The notes beneath the pieces are model-generated. The model searched no databases and had not been told where the DNA came from. It saw only the letters and a program-made list of their open reading frames with translations. A program made the position numbers and the translations under genes. DNA of 64,000 nt from Granulosicoccus sp963833195 (GTDB taxonomy: Bacteria > Pseudomonadota > Gammaproteobacteria > Granulosicoccales > Granulosicoccaceae). The stretch lies in assembly GCA_963833195.1 (NCBI GenBank), contig CAWHXF010000028.1, forward strand, positions 1,240,001 through 1,304,000. The letters are read 5' to 3'. Of the stretch, positions 7,745 through 19,279 are shown in pieces. Every line of letters begins with the position of its first letter. Positions within the stretch are counted from its first letter, which is position 1.

Positions 7745-8704
7745 TCAGTAGCCCGCGCGCCGATCGACGCGGTTCGGCACGGGACGGTCGGCCGCGACGG
7801 CCAGGGCGGCCTCGGCGGTCTGGCGCGCGACCGTCGCGACGTCCGCGTCGGCGGCGACGTGCGGCGTGAGGAAGATGCGCGGATCCGTCCAGAACGGGTG
7901 CTCCGGCGGCAGCGGCTCCACGGAGGTGACGTCGATGGAAGCGCTCGCGAGTCGTCCGGTCTCCAGCGCGTCCAGCAGGTCCGCCTCGACGAGCTGCTCG
8001 CCGCGCCCGAACTGCAGCAGGACTGAACCCTCGGGCAGGCGCGCGAACAGGGCCGCGTCCAGAAGGCCGCGCGTGGCGTCGGTCAACGGCAAGAGGTTCA
8101 CGAGCACGCGGCTCGTCGCGGCGATGCGCCCGACCGCGTCCTCGCCGGACAGTACCTCCACGTCGGGGGGCAGGCTCGCGGCATCCGGCGCCGTCCGGCT
8201 CGCGAGCCGCACCGGGTAGCCCGCCTGTCGCACCAGCGCCGCCACGCGCCGCCCCATGACGCCCGCGCCGAGCACGCCGACGGGCCAGTCGCGCGCCGCG
8301 GGCGGGGCCTCCCGCACCCAGCGAGCCTCGCGCTGGCGGATGCGCATCGCATCGAAGCCGCGCAGGTGCCACACCAGATGGGCGAGCGTCCACGCCGCCA
8401 TCATGTCGGCCTGGGCCGGGTCCACGATGCGCGTGACCACCGCATCGTCCGGCAGGCTCGGGCAGTCCAGCAGGTGGTCGACGCCCGCGGCGATGGAGCC
8501 CGCATGCCGCAACGCGGTATACGGCCGGAACGCGTCGTCATGCGGACGCCAGGCGAGCGCGAAGGCGATCCGGGAGGGATCCTCCACCGCCTCGGGGCGC
8601 CGGAGGCGCACCGGCAGGTCCAGCCGCGCGAAGGCGTCGGCGTAGACGGGCTCCAGGTCGAACTCGGCGCTGAGGTACACGCCTTCGAGCGGTGGCTCGC
8701 TCAT
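7745..8704 (-). CDS. D-isomer-specific 2-hydroxyacid dehydrogenase (GhrA-like)
   Basis: A 319-residue NAD(P)-dependent oxidoreductase related to glyoxylate/hydroxypyruvate reductase A. The dinucleotide motif is GVLGAGVMGRRVA (GxGxxG), followed by SRTAPDA at the end of beta-2. The catalytic residues are the Arg in LLQFGRGEQL, the Glu in DVTSVEPLPPEHPFW and the His in LTPHVAADA. The N-terminal substrate half has a GSIAAGVDHLL segment. Its ATG overlaps the stop of the upstream ABC ATPase by four bases (ATGA), so it is translationally coupled to transport. It probably reduces or oxidises a 2-oxo/2-hydroxy acid released during breakdown of the imported compound. Confidence 0.85.
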   Translation of the reverse strand: MSEPPLEGVYLSAEFDLEPVYADAFARLDLPVRLRRPEAVEDPSRIAFALAWRPHDDAFRPYTALRHAGSIAAGVDHLLDCPSLPDDAVVTRIVDPAQADMMAAWTLAHLVWHLRGFDAMRIRQREARWVREAPPAARDWPVGVLGAGVMGRRVAALVRQAGYPVRLASRTAPDAASLPPDVEVLSGEDAVGRIAATSRVLVNLLPLTDATRGLLDAALFARLPEGSVLLQFGRGEQLVEADLLDALETGRLASASIDVTSVEPLPPEHPFWTDPRIFLTPHVAADADVATVARQTAEAALAVAADRPVPNRVDRRAGY

Positions 8705-10368
8705 GCGGCCGACACCCGGGACGCCGCCGCGTCTCGCGTGCCCCCGCGCCCGCCGGGAATCGCCGCGATCAGCTCCCGGGTGTAGTCCTGCACCGGCGCG
8801 TCGAACACCTCGCGCGCGGTGCCGATCTCCACGATGCGCCCGGCGCGCATCACGGCGATGCGGTCGCAGATCGAGGCGGCCACGCGCAGGTCGTGCGTGA
8901 CGAACACGAGCGAGAGGCCGAGCTCGGTCTTGAGCGTGGCGAAGAGCTCGAGCACCTGGCGCTGCACCGACACGTCGAGCGCCGACACGGCCTCGTCCGC
9001 CACCACGATACCGGGTTCGAGCATGAGCGCGCGCGCGATGCCGATGCGCTGTCGCTGCCCGCCCGAGAACTCGTGCGGATAGCGACCGAGGGCCGCGTCG
9101 TCGAGCCCCACCAGGGACAGCAGCCGCGAGGCGCGCGCGTCGGCCTCGTCGCGTCCGAGCCCGTGCGCCATCGCGCCTTCGGTCAGCGTGCGCCGCACCC
9201 TGGCACGCGGGTTCAGGGACGCGTACGGGTCCTGGAACACCATCTGGATGCGCAGCCGCGCAGCGCGCAGCGCCGCCCCCGCGAGCGGTGCGATGTCGGT
9301 GCCGTCGAGCTCGACGCGACCCGCGTCCGGCACCTCCAGCCGCACGAGGCAGCGCGCCAACGTCGACTTGCCGGAGCCGGACTCGCCTACGATGCCGAGC
9401 GTCTCGCCGCCCGCGAGCTCGAACGAGACGTCGTCGAGCGCGCGCACGACGCGCTGCCCGCCCCCGCCGATCCCGCCGCCGGAGCGGAAGGTCTTGCACA
9501 GGCCGACGACGCGCAGGGCCGGCTCGGCGGTCGACTCCGCTGGAGGCCCGGACACCGAGACCGCCCGCCCGTCCGGAATCGCGTCGACGAGGGCGCGCGT
9601 GTACGGGTGTTCCGGGGCCGCCAGCACGGCGGCCGCCGACCCCGTCTCGACGACGCGGCCGTGCTGCATGACGACGACCCGATCGGCGATTTCGCTCACC
9701 ACGCCGAAGTCGTGCGTGATGAACAGCACGCTGGTACCGCGCTCGGCCTGCAGACGTCGGATCAGCGCGAGGATCTGTGCCTGCGTGGTGACATCGAGCG
9801 CGGTGGTGGGCTCGTCGCAGATCAGGAGATCCGGCTCGAGCGCCAGCGCCATCGCGATCATGACGCGCTGGCGCTGCCCGCCCGAGAGCTGGTGCGGATA
9901 CGCGCGCGCCGCGCGCGGCGGGTCGGGCATGCCGACCTCGTCGAGCAGCGCGAGCGCGCGCGCGCGGCGCGCCGCCGGTGCCAGCTCGCCGTGCGCCTCG
10001 AACACCTCGACGATCTGGTCGGCCACGCGCATCAACGGGTTCAGCGCGGTCATCGGCTCCTGGAACACCATCGCGATGCGCGCGCCGCGCAGGGCGCGCA
10101 GATCCGCCGCGCCCAGCTCGAGCAGGTCGGTGCCGCGGAAGCTCAGCCGGCCCGCGCTCGGCGCCACGCGCGCGGGCAGCAGGCCCATGACGGCGTTCGC
10201 CCACATCGACTTGCCCGAACCGGACTCGCCGACGACGCACAGGATCTCGCCCGCGCGCAGCGTCACGTGCACGTCCTCCACCGCGAGCTCGCGCTCGGCG
10301 CCGGGCGGCAGCGCGATGCTCAGGCCCTCGACGCTCAGCACGACGGCCCCGGAGGATTCGGCGGCCAC
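8701..10368 (-). CDS. Fused double-ATPase subunit of a peptide-type ABC transporter (DppD-DppF fusion)
   Basis: A 555-residue protein with two complete ABC ATPase domains, where many Dpp/Opp systems use two separate proteins. Domain 1 (~10-265) has Walker A GESGSGKSMWANAV, signature LSGGQRQRVMIAMA and Walker B LLICDEPTTALD. Domain 2 (~290-540) has GESGSGKSTLARCL, FSGGQRQRIGIARA and IVVADEAVSALD. After domain 1 comes the HPYTRALVDAIPDG extension typical of DppD/OppD. The GTG start lies one base after the stop of the permease gene. It powers import by the two adjacent permeases. YejF-type fused ATPases have the same architecture. Confidence 0.92.
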   Translation of the reverse strand: MAAESSGAVVLSVEGLSIALPPGAERELAVEDVHVTLRAGEILCVVGESGSGKSMWANAVMGLLPARVAPSAGRLSFRGTDLLELGAADLRALRGARIAMVFQEPMTALNPLMRVADQIVEVFEAHGELAPAARRARALALLDEVGMPDPPRAARAYPHQLSGGQRQRVMIAMALALEPDLLICDEPTTALDVTTQAQILALIRRLQAERGTSVLFITHDFGVVSEIADRVVVMQHGRVVETGSAAAVLAAPEHPYTRALVDAIPDGRAVSVSGPPAESTAEPALRVVGLCKTFRSGGGIGGGGQRVVRALDDVSFELAGGETLGIVGESGSGKSTLARCLVRLEVPDAGRVELDGTDIAPLAGAALRAARLRIQMVFQDPYASLNPRARVRRTLTEGAMAHGLGRDEADARASRLLSLVGLDDAALGRYPHEFSGGQRQRIGIARALMLEPGIVVADEAVSALDVSVQRQVLELFATLKTELGLSLVFVTHDLRVAASICDRIAVMRAGRIVEIGTAREVFDAPVQDYTRELIAAIPGGRGGTRDAAASRVSAA

Positions 10369-10369
10369 C

Positions 10370-11209
10370 TCAGCGGCCAGCCCGCGCGAGACGCGGGTTC
10401 AGCGCGTCGTTGAGCCCCTCGCCCACGAGGTTCAGCGCCAGCACGGTGAACAGGATCGCGAGGCCGGGCAGGATCGACAGGTACGGGGCCTGGCGCACGA
10501 CGGTGCGCGCCGCGCCGATCATGTAGCCCCAGGACATGAGGTTCGGATCGCCGAGCCCGAGGAAGGACAGCGACGACTCGAGCAGTATCGCGGTGGCCAC
10601 CATCAGCGAGGCGAGCACGATGAGCGGCGACATCGCGTTGGGCAGCATCTGCACGAAGATGATGCGAACGTGGCCCTGGCCGGACAGCACGGCCGCTTCC
10701 ACGTACTCGCGCGTGCGCAGGCTCAGGAACTCGGCCCGCACCAGCCGCGCGACGGGCGGCCACGACACGATGGCGATGGCCGCGACGATCGAGACGATGC
10801 TCGGCTGGAAGATCGCCACGATGACGATCGCGAGCGCGAAGCTCGGCACCGTCTGGAAGAACTCGGTCAACCGCATCAGCACGTCGTCCACGAGCCCGCC
10901 GAAGTAGCCCGCGAGGGCGCCCACCGGCACGCCGATCAGGAGCGCCGCGAGCGTGGACACGAGCCCCACGAGGAGGGAGACGAGCGCACCGTGCGCGAGC
11001 CCCGCGGCGACGTCGCGCCCGACGGTGTCGGTGCCGAGCGGGAAGCCCGGCATGGCGAAGGGCTCGAGGAACGGGCGCTGCACCATGCGCCACGGCGACG
11101 TCGGGTACAGCAGCGGCGCGGTGACCGCCACCGCGATCACGAGCAGCAGCACGACGACGCCGAACACCGCACCGCGGTTGCGACAGAAGCCCCTGATGAA
11201 ATCCGTCAT
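10370..11209 (-). CDS. ABC transporter permease, DppC/OppC-like
   Basis: A 279-residue inner-membrane permease. An N-terminal helix (~14-35) is followed by the periplasmic GFPLGTDTVGRDVAAGLAHG segment found in nearly all DppC-type proteins, then five more hydrophobic segments. The coupling loop EYVEAAVLSGQGHVRIIFVQ contacts the ATPase, and the end carries GLAILFTVLALNLVGEGLND. I chose the ATG at 11209 because it gives the usual short cytoplasmic start MTDFIRGFCRNRGAV. It lies five bases after the DppB-like gene. Confidence 0.92.
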   Translation of the reverse strand: MTDFIRGFCRNRGAVFGVVVLLLVIAVAVTAPLLYPTSPWRMVQRPFLEPFAMPGFPLGTDTVGRDVAAGLAHGALVSLLVGLVSTLAALLIGVPVGALAGYFGGLVDDVLMRLTEFFQTVPSFALAIVIVAIFQPSIVSIVAAIAIVSWPPVARLVRAEFLSLRTREYVEAAVLSGQGHVRIIFVQMLPNAMSPLIVLASLMVATAILLESSLSFLGLGDPNLMSWGYMIGAARTVVRQAPYLSILPGLAILFTVLALNLVGEGLNDALNPRLARAGR

Positions 11210-11214
11210 CGGCG

Positions 11215-12186
11215 TCAGGCCCTGATGCGCGGGTCGACGAGCCGGTACACGACGTCGGTGACGAGGTTGAACAGCAGCACCATGGCGGCCGACACGAGGA
11301 ACACGCCCAGCAGCAGGTTGTAGTCGCGACTCGACAGCGCCTCGAACATCAGCCTGCCGATGCCCGGCCAGGCGAACACGGTCTCGGTCAGGATCGCGCC
11401 GCCGACGAGCTGTCCGGCCTGCAGCCCCGCGAGCGTGACGATCGGCAGCAGCGCGTTCCTCAGGACGTGCCGGCGCTGCACGAGGCCTTCCGGCAGACCC
11501 TTCGCGCGCGCGGTCTTGACGAAATCCAGCTGCGCCACCTCCAGCATCGAGGCCCGTGTCATGCGCGCGTACACGGCCGTGAAGAAGAGCCCGAGCGTCA
11601 TGGCGGGCAGCACGAGGTGCGCGCCGATGTCGAGCGCCCGGCCGAGCGGCCCGTGGTCCGCACCGACGGATTCGTAGCCGAAGCTCGGCAGCCACTCCAG
11701 GCGCACCGAGAACAGCAGGATCGCCATGAGCGCCGCCCAGAAGAGCGGGGTCGCGTAGAACACGAGCGCCACGGCCGAGATGGCGGTGTCGGCCCAGGTG
11801 CCCACGCGCCGCGCGGCGATGGCGCCCGCGAGCGTACCCAGCCCGAGCGACACCGCGAACGCCGTGCCCGTCAGCAGCAGCGTCGCGGGAAGGCGCTCGA
11901 ATATCAGCGTGGCGACGGGCATCTGCTGGCGGTAGGAGTAGCCGAGGTCCCCCTGCGCCACGCCGGAGACGTAGCGCCACAACTGCTCGGGCAACGAGCG
12001 GTCCAGACCGAAGCGGGTGCGCAGCTGCTCGATGAACTGCGCGTCGGCCGCGCCCGCCTCCCCCGCCATGACGGCCGCGGGGTCGCCGGGAGCGGCGTGG
12101 ATGAGCAGGAAGTTCAGCACCAGGATGCCGAACAGCACCACGACCGCCTTGCCGAGGCGCGCGCCGACGAAGCCGAGCAGGTTCAA
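11215..12186 (-). CDS. ABC transporter permease, DppB/OppB-like
   Basis: A 323-residue membrane permease with the DppB hallmarks: an N-terminal signal-anchor helix ending NFLLIHAAPGDPA, a periplasmic stretch FGLDRSLPEQLWRYVSGVAQ, a coupling loop (ARAKGLPEGLVQRRHVLRNA) and the terminal DVVYRLVDPRIRA. Six transmembrane helices are visible. It forms the translocation channel with the DppC-like protein. It is encoded 16 bases after the binding-protein gene and 5 bases before its partner permease, all within one operon. Confidence 0.92.
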   Translation of the reverse strand: MNLLGFVGARLGKAVVVLFGILVLNFLLIHAAPGDPAAVMAGEAGAADAQFIEQLRTRFGLDRSLPEQLWRYVSGVAQGDLGYSYRQQMPVATLIFERLPATLLLTGTAFAVSLGLGTLAGAIAARRVGTWADTAISAVALVFYATPLFWAALMAILLFSVRLEWLPSFGYESVGADHGPLGRALDIGAHLVLPAMTLGLFFTAVYARMTRASMLEVAQLDFVKTARAKGLPEGLVQRRHVLRNALLPIVTLAGLQAGQLVGGAILTETVFAWPGIGRLMFEALSSRDYNLLLGVFLVSAAMVLLFNLVTDVVYRLVDPRIRA

Positions 12187-12202
12187 CGCGGCGTCGTTCG
12201 GC

Positions 12203-13783
12203 TCACCGCTCGATGTACGCGTCCCGGAACCCGTCGTTCACGCCGATGCCCGTCGTCACGAGATCCTTCACCTTGCAGCGCGTGATGGTCGGGAAGCCGA
12301 GCTCGAGCAACCAGGCGACGGGCACGTCCTCGACGAGTTTGCGCTGCACGTCGGTGTAGAGCGCCTGCCGCGCTTCGGGGTCGGCGGTGGTCGCCGCGTC
12401 GTCGAAGAGCGCGTCCACCTCGGGGTTCTCGTAGCCCTGCACGTTGTTCCACGGCGAGCCCTTCTCGATGTTCGAGGACAGGTAGGTGCGTGCCACCCCG
12501 AGCGCCGGGTCCCCGTACTGGTAGAGGTAGGTGAACGCGAGGTCGTAATCCCACTCGGACACCTTCTGGTTCCAGCCCGCCACGTCCGTGGACACCAGCT
12601 CCACGTCCACGCCGACGTCGCCGAGGTTCTGCTTCACGGCCTCGGCCCAGCGCTGCCAGGTCTCGCCGTAGGGCAGCGGCAACAGCCGCAGCGTCTCGCC
12701 GTCGTAGCTCGACGCCTCCACGAGCTCGCGCGCCTTGTCGGGGTCGTACGGGTACATGGGCACGTCGTCGGTGTGGAACAGCGTGCTCGAGGACACCGGG
12801 CCCGTCGCCACCTCGCCGAGCCCGTTCCACAGCACGTCCTTCGCGAACTCCCGATCCATCGCGTACATGACCGCCTGGCGGAACGTCGGATCGGCGGTGG
12901 GTCCCTCGCGATTGTTCAGCCACAGCCACGAGTGCGGACCGAAGAACTCCCAGCCCGCATCGGTGACGCACACGTCGTCCATCGCCTCGAGCCGCGCCAC
13001 GTCGAAGTTCTCGACCGAGCCGCCGGGCAGGATGTCCACCGTGCCGTTCTCGAACGCGACCGAGCGCGCGGCGGCGTCGGGGATGACGTACCAGTAGATC
13101 TCGTCGAGGTACGGACGACCCTCCATCCAGTAGTCCTCGTTCTTGACGAGGTGGATGTAGCTGCCCTTCTTCCATTCCTCGAACTTGAACGGCCCGGTGC
13201 CGATGGGCGTGTTGTTGGCCTCGTTGCTCGCGAAGTCGGTGCCTTCGTAGACGTGTTTGGGCACGATGGGCATCGTGCCGACCTCGAACACGCCCATGAA
13301 CGCCCCGAACGGTTCCTTCAGCGTGAAGACCACCGTGTTCGGGTCGGGCGCCTCGATGGATTCCACGTAGGCCAGGGACGCGCGCAGCCGCGCGTGGGTC
13401 TCGCGCAGGAACACGTCGGCCGAGAACACCACGTCGTCGGCGGAGAAGCTCTCGCCGTCGTGCCAGGTCACGCCGTCCTGCAGGGTGAACGTGTAGACGA
13501 GCCCGTCATCGGAGATCGTCCAGGACTTCGCGAGCGAGGGCATCGGCTGGAGCGCCTCGTCGTAGCGCAGCAACGACTCGTAGATGTTCCCCGCCACCAT
13601 CTGCGTGGGCCCGTTCTGCACCAGGCCCAGCATGAGCCCGGGCGGCTCGGGCTGGATGACCGCGTTCGCACGGCCGCCCTCCACCGGCGCGGCCGACGCG
13701 AGGGGTGCGCCGACCGCGAAGATGGCGGCCGCGACGAGCGAGAGGGAGCATCGTGCGCGCGCACGACGGGGGACTGTCGACAT
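12203..13783 (-). CDS. Family-5 extracellular solute-binding protein (peptide/nickel/opine type)
   Basis: A 526-residue periplasmic receptor of the DppA/OppA family. It has a Sec signal peptide (charged RRARARCSLSL, hydrophobic core, APLASA cleavage region near 30). Mature features include NIYESLLRYDEALQPMPSLA, the WTISDDGLVYTFTLQDGVTW motif shared by nearly all family-5 proteins, and VKNEDYWMEGRPYLDEIYW. These proteins bind peptides, opines, nickel chelates or sugars, so the ligand is open. It starts the transport operon and lies 48 bases downstream of the aldolase gene. Confidence 0.92.
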   Translation of the reverse strand: MSTVPRRARARCSLSLVAAAIFAVGAPLASAAPVEGGRANAVIQPEPPGLMLGLVQNGPTQMVAGNIYESLLRYDEALQPMPSLAKSWTISDDGLVYTFTLQDGVTWHDGESFSADDVVFSADVFLRETHARLRASLAYVESIEAPDPNTVVFTLKEPFGAFMGVFEVGTMPIVPKHVYEGTDFASNEANNTPIGTGPFKFEEWKKGSYIHLVKNEDYWMEGRPYLDEIYWYVIPDAAARSVAFENGTVDILPGGSVENFDVARLEAMDDVCVTDAGWEFFGPHSWLWLNNREGPTADPTFRQAVMYAMDREFAKDVLWNGLGEVATGPVSSSTLFHTDDVPMYPYDPDKARELVEASSYDGETLRLLPLPYGETWQRWAEAVKQNLGDVGVDVELVSTDVAGWNQKVSEWDYDLAFTYLYQYGDPALGVARTYLSSNIEKGSPWNNVQGYENPEVDALFDDAATTADPEARQALYTDVQRKLVEDVPVAWLLELGFPTITRCKVKDLVTTGIGVNDGFRDAYIER

Positions 13784-13831
13784 CGGGAACGGCCTCTTCG
13801 TTAGAAGGATGGTCGATACGTTCGGAATCGA

Positions 13832-14605
13832 TCAGGCGTCGTAGCCCGGAAAGCGCGCCGCGCACAGGCGCAGGTACGCGTCCCACTCGACGGCGGGCGG
13901 CTCGTCGCCGTCCCAGTCCTCGTACTGGCGCGCCGTCTTCTCGGCCAGCGCCGGCTCGACGGTGCGTGCGCGCATCCCCGTGCCGCACGCGGCCACCTGC
14001 GCGCGGCAGGAGCGCTCGAGATTGAACATGAGCGTGAACGCCTCGCCCACCGTGCGACCGCACGTGAGCAGACCGTGGTTCCTCAGCACCATCGCATGGC
14101 GCGAGCCGAGGTCCGCGACCAGCCGCTCGCGCTCGGCGAGATCCAGCGCGATGCCTTCGTAGTCGTGGTAGGCGAGCCGGTCGTGGAACTGCAGCGACCA
14201 CTGGTTCAGCGGCAACAGGCCGTCCTCGAGCGACGACACGGCCACGCCCGCCACGGTGTGCGTGTGCAGCACGCAGCGCACGTCGGGACGCGCCGCGTGC
14301 ACGGCGCTGTGGATGGTGAAGCCCGCCCGGTTGATGCCCGCACCGTGGGGGTCGTGCAGGATCTCGCCGTCGATATCGACCGTCACGAGGTTCGAGGCGG
14401 TGACCTCGTCGAAGCGCAGGCCGAAGGGGTTGATCAGGAACCCGTGCTCGGCCTCTTCCGGCGGCGCGGTGTTCGAGATGTGCGTGAAGATGCTGTCGTC
14501 GAGACCGAAGTGCGCGACGAGCCGGTAGGCCGCGGCGAGGTCCGTGCGCTCCGGCGCGATCGACGAGGAGGCGGTCGGCGACGAACGGCTTGCGACGGCT
14601 TCCAT
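13832..14605 (-). CDS. Class II aldolase/adducin family protein
   Basis: A 257-residue protein with the class II aldolase fold: the zinc ligands in VLHTHTVAGVAVSS (HTH), an upstream HSAVHAARPDVRC helix, the FTHISNTAP opening loop and the third zinc His in RNHGLLTCG. Catalytic members are L-fuculose-phosphate-type aldolases or epimerases; others act on non-phosphorylated hydroxyacids. Its place at the head of a peptide-type ABC operon with a hydroxyacid dehydrogenase suggests cleavage or decarboxylation of an imported polyfunctional acid. The exact reaction is unknown. The start at 14605 follows the usual short N-terminal extension. Confidence 0.85.
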   Translation of the reverse strand: MEAVASRSSPTASSSIAPERTDLAAAYRLVAHFGLDDSIFTHISNTAPPEEAEHGFLINPFGLRFDEVTASNLVTVDIDGEILHDPHGAGINRAGFTIHSAVHAARPDVRCVLHTHTVAGVAVSSLEDGLLPLNQWSLQFHDRLAYHDYEGIALDLAERERLVADLGSRHAMVLRNHGLLTCGRTVGEAFTLMFNLERSCRAQVAACGTGMRARTVEPALAEKTARQYEDWDGDEPPAVEWDAYLRLCAARFPGYDA

Positions 14606-14717
14606 CGGAGCGGGTGCATCCACGCTGAAGGGAGTTCGATGACACCACGCCTGCCACCGGAGTGTCAACGCGGCACGCGGCCGGGACACACCGACCGCCG
14701 CCGGCCCGACGGCGCCT

Positions 14718-15143
14718 CTACGAACGCGCGGCGAGCAGCGACTCGACGATCGGTGCGTTCGCCGCGGGGAACGCCACCTCCGCCAGCTCCTGCACCGCAA
14801 CCCAGCGGAGCTCCTGCCCTTCCCGCCCGCGCGGCTCGCCCGAGAACGCCAGCACGTCCAGCACGCGCAACCGCACGATCTTGTCCGGATACGCATGCTC
14901 GAGCGAACACCGCTCGGCCGTCTCCAGCACCGCGATGCCGAGCTCCTCGTCGAGCTCCCGTGCCAGAGCCGGAACGACCCCCTCGCCGGCCTCCAGCTTC
15001 CCGCCGGGAAACTCCCACAACCCGCCCTGATGCTGATCGGGCTTTCGGAGCGACAGCAGCACGCGTTCGCGCGACGCATCGAAGATCACGCCCGCCACCA
15101 CCTCGATCGTGCGCGGTGCGGCGTCAGCTCCGGTAGTCGGCAT
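14718..15143 (-). CDS. mutT: MutT-type Nudix hydrolase (8-oxo-dGTP diphosphatase)
   Basis: A 141-residue Nudix enzyme that hydrolyses 8-oxo-dGTP to the monophosphate and keeps oxidised guanine out of DNA. The Nudix box is intact at residues 48-70: G-x5-E-x7-REL-x-EE-x-G-I, visible as GGKLEAGEGV followed by LARELDEELGI. The N-terminus VVAGVIFDASRERVLLSLR and the QGGLWEFPGGK stretch match MutT of Gammaproteobacteria. The start overlaps the 3' end of argJ by 20 bases, so the two are probably co-transcribed. Confidence 0.92.
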   Translation of the reverse strand: MPTTGADAAPRTIEVVAGVIFDASRERVLLSLRKPDQHQGGLWEFPGGKLEAGEGVVPALARELDEELGIAVLETAERCSLEHAYPDKIVRLRVLDVLAFSGEPRGREGQELRWVAVQELAEVAFPAANAPIVESLLAARS

Positions 15144-16329
15144 TGATGCTCACGTACTCGTGGGACAGGTCCGACGTGTACACGCTGGACTCCGCCTCCC
15201 CGCGCGCCAGGTCGATGGTCACCGTGATCTCCGACGAGGCGAACACCGCCGCCCCGCGTGCCTCGGTATAGCCCTCGGCCACCCCGCCCCCGGTGAACGC
15301 CAGCACGTCCCCCACCCGCACGCTCACCCGCGAGGCGTCCAGCGCATCGACCGGCGCCTTGCCGATCGCCATGAGCAGGCGTCCGACGTTCGCGTCCGAG
15401 GCGAACATGGCGGTCTTCACGAGCGGCGAATCGGCGACCGAGTACGCGACCGCGCGGCATTCCTCGCGCGTGACGCCGCCGGTGACCCGCACCGTGATGA
15501 ACTTGGTCGCCCCCTCGCCGTCGCGCACGATCGCGTGGGCGAGCTCCACGCACAGCGAGCGCAGGGCGTCGGTGAAGGCGGTGAGACCGGCGCCGGACAC
15601 CGCAGGCCCGGCACCCGTGGCGCACACCACCAGCGCATCGTTCGTGGACGTGTCCGAGTCCACGGTGATGGCGTTGAAGCTGTCGTCGAGCACGGCGCGA
15701 AGGGCCGCGTCCAGCGCCGGGGCGGGAACGGCGGCGTCGGTGAACACGTAGGCCAGCATCGTGGCCATGTCCGGCCGGATCATGCCGGAGCCCTTGCACA
15801 TGCCCGTCAGCGTGACCGTGGCGCCGTCGATCTGCACGCGGCGCGAGGCGAGCTTCGGCACGGTGTCGGTCGTCATGATGCCGCGCGCGGCGGCTTCCCA
15901 GTCCGTGCCGAGCGAGGCGGCGGCGGCGGTGATCCCGTCGCGCACGGTGTCCAGCGGCAGCAGTTGGCCGATGACGCCGGTCGAGAACGGCAGGACCGCC
16001 TCGGGCGAGACGTCCAGCGCCGCGGCAACCACCGAGCACGTCTCCGCGCAGACGCGCAGCCCGGGCTCGCCGGTGCCGGCGTTGGCGTTGCCGGAATTCA
16101 CGAGCAGCGCGCGACAGGCGCCCGACGTGGCGGCGAGGTGCCGCGAGGCGACCGTGACGGGCGCCGCGCGGAAATGGCTTCGCGTGAAGACCGCCGCGGT
16201 CGTGGCGCCGGCGGGCAGGCGCATCAGCACCAGATCCGGCGTGCCGTTCTTCTTCAGGCCGCAGGCAACGGTCGAGAGCTCGACGCCCTCGACCGGGTAC
16301 CAGGGCGAGAGCGTCAGGTTGACGGGCAT
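15124..16329 (-). CDS. argJ: Bifunctional glutamate N-acetyltransferase / amino-acid acetyltransferase (ArgJ)
   Basis: ArgJ recycles the acetyl group in arginine synthesis by moving it from N-acetylornithine to glutamate. The 401-residue precursor contains the self-cleavage site: TGMCKGSGMIRPDMATMLAY, where ArgJ enzymes cut between Ala and Thr of MATML to make alpha and beta chains with an N-terminal Thr nucleophile. Other conserved parts are LLVNSGNANAGTG, PFSTGVIGQ, VDSDTSTNDAL and the end YVSINADYRS. Whether it also uses acetyl-CoA cannot be told from sequence. The start lies 10 bases after the position where the correctly framed secA ends. Confidence 0.95.
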   Translation of the reverse strand: MPVNLTLSPWYPVEGVELSTVACGLKKNGTPDLVLMRLPAGATTAAVFTRSHFRAAPVTVASRHLAATSGACRALLVNSGNANAGTGEPGLRVCAETCSVVAAALDVSPEAVLPFSTGVIGQLLPLDTVRDGITAAAASLGTDWEAAARGIMTTDTVPKLASRRVQIDGATVTLTGMCKGSGMIRPDMATMLAYVFTDAAVPAPALDAALRAVLDDSFNAITVDSDTSTNDALVVCATGAGPAVSGAGLTAFTDALRSLCVELAHAIVRDGEGATKFITVRVTGGVTREECRAVAYSVADSPLVKTAMFASDANVGRLLMAIGKAPVDALDASRVSVRVGDVLAFTGGGVAEGYTEARGAAVFASSEITVTIDLARGEAESSVYTSDLSHEYVSINADYRS

Positions 16330-16339
16330 GGGAATCCCG

Positions 16340-19253
<2,914 letters not shown>

Positions 19254-19279
19254 GCTCAGATATCCTGTCGAGTGCGCGT

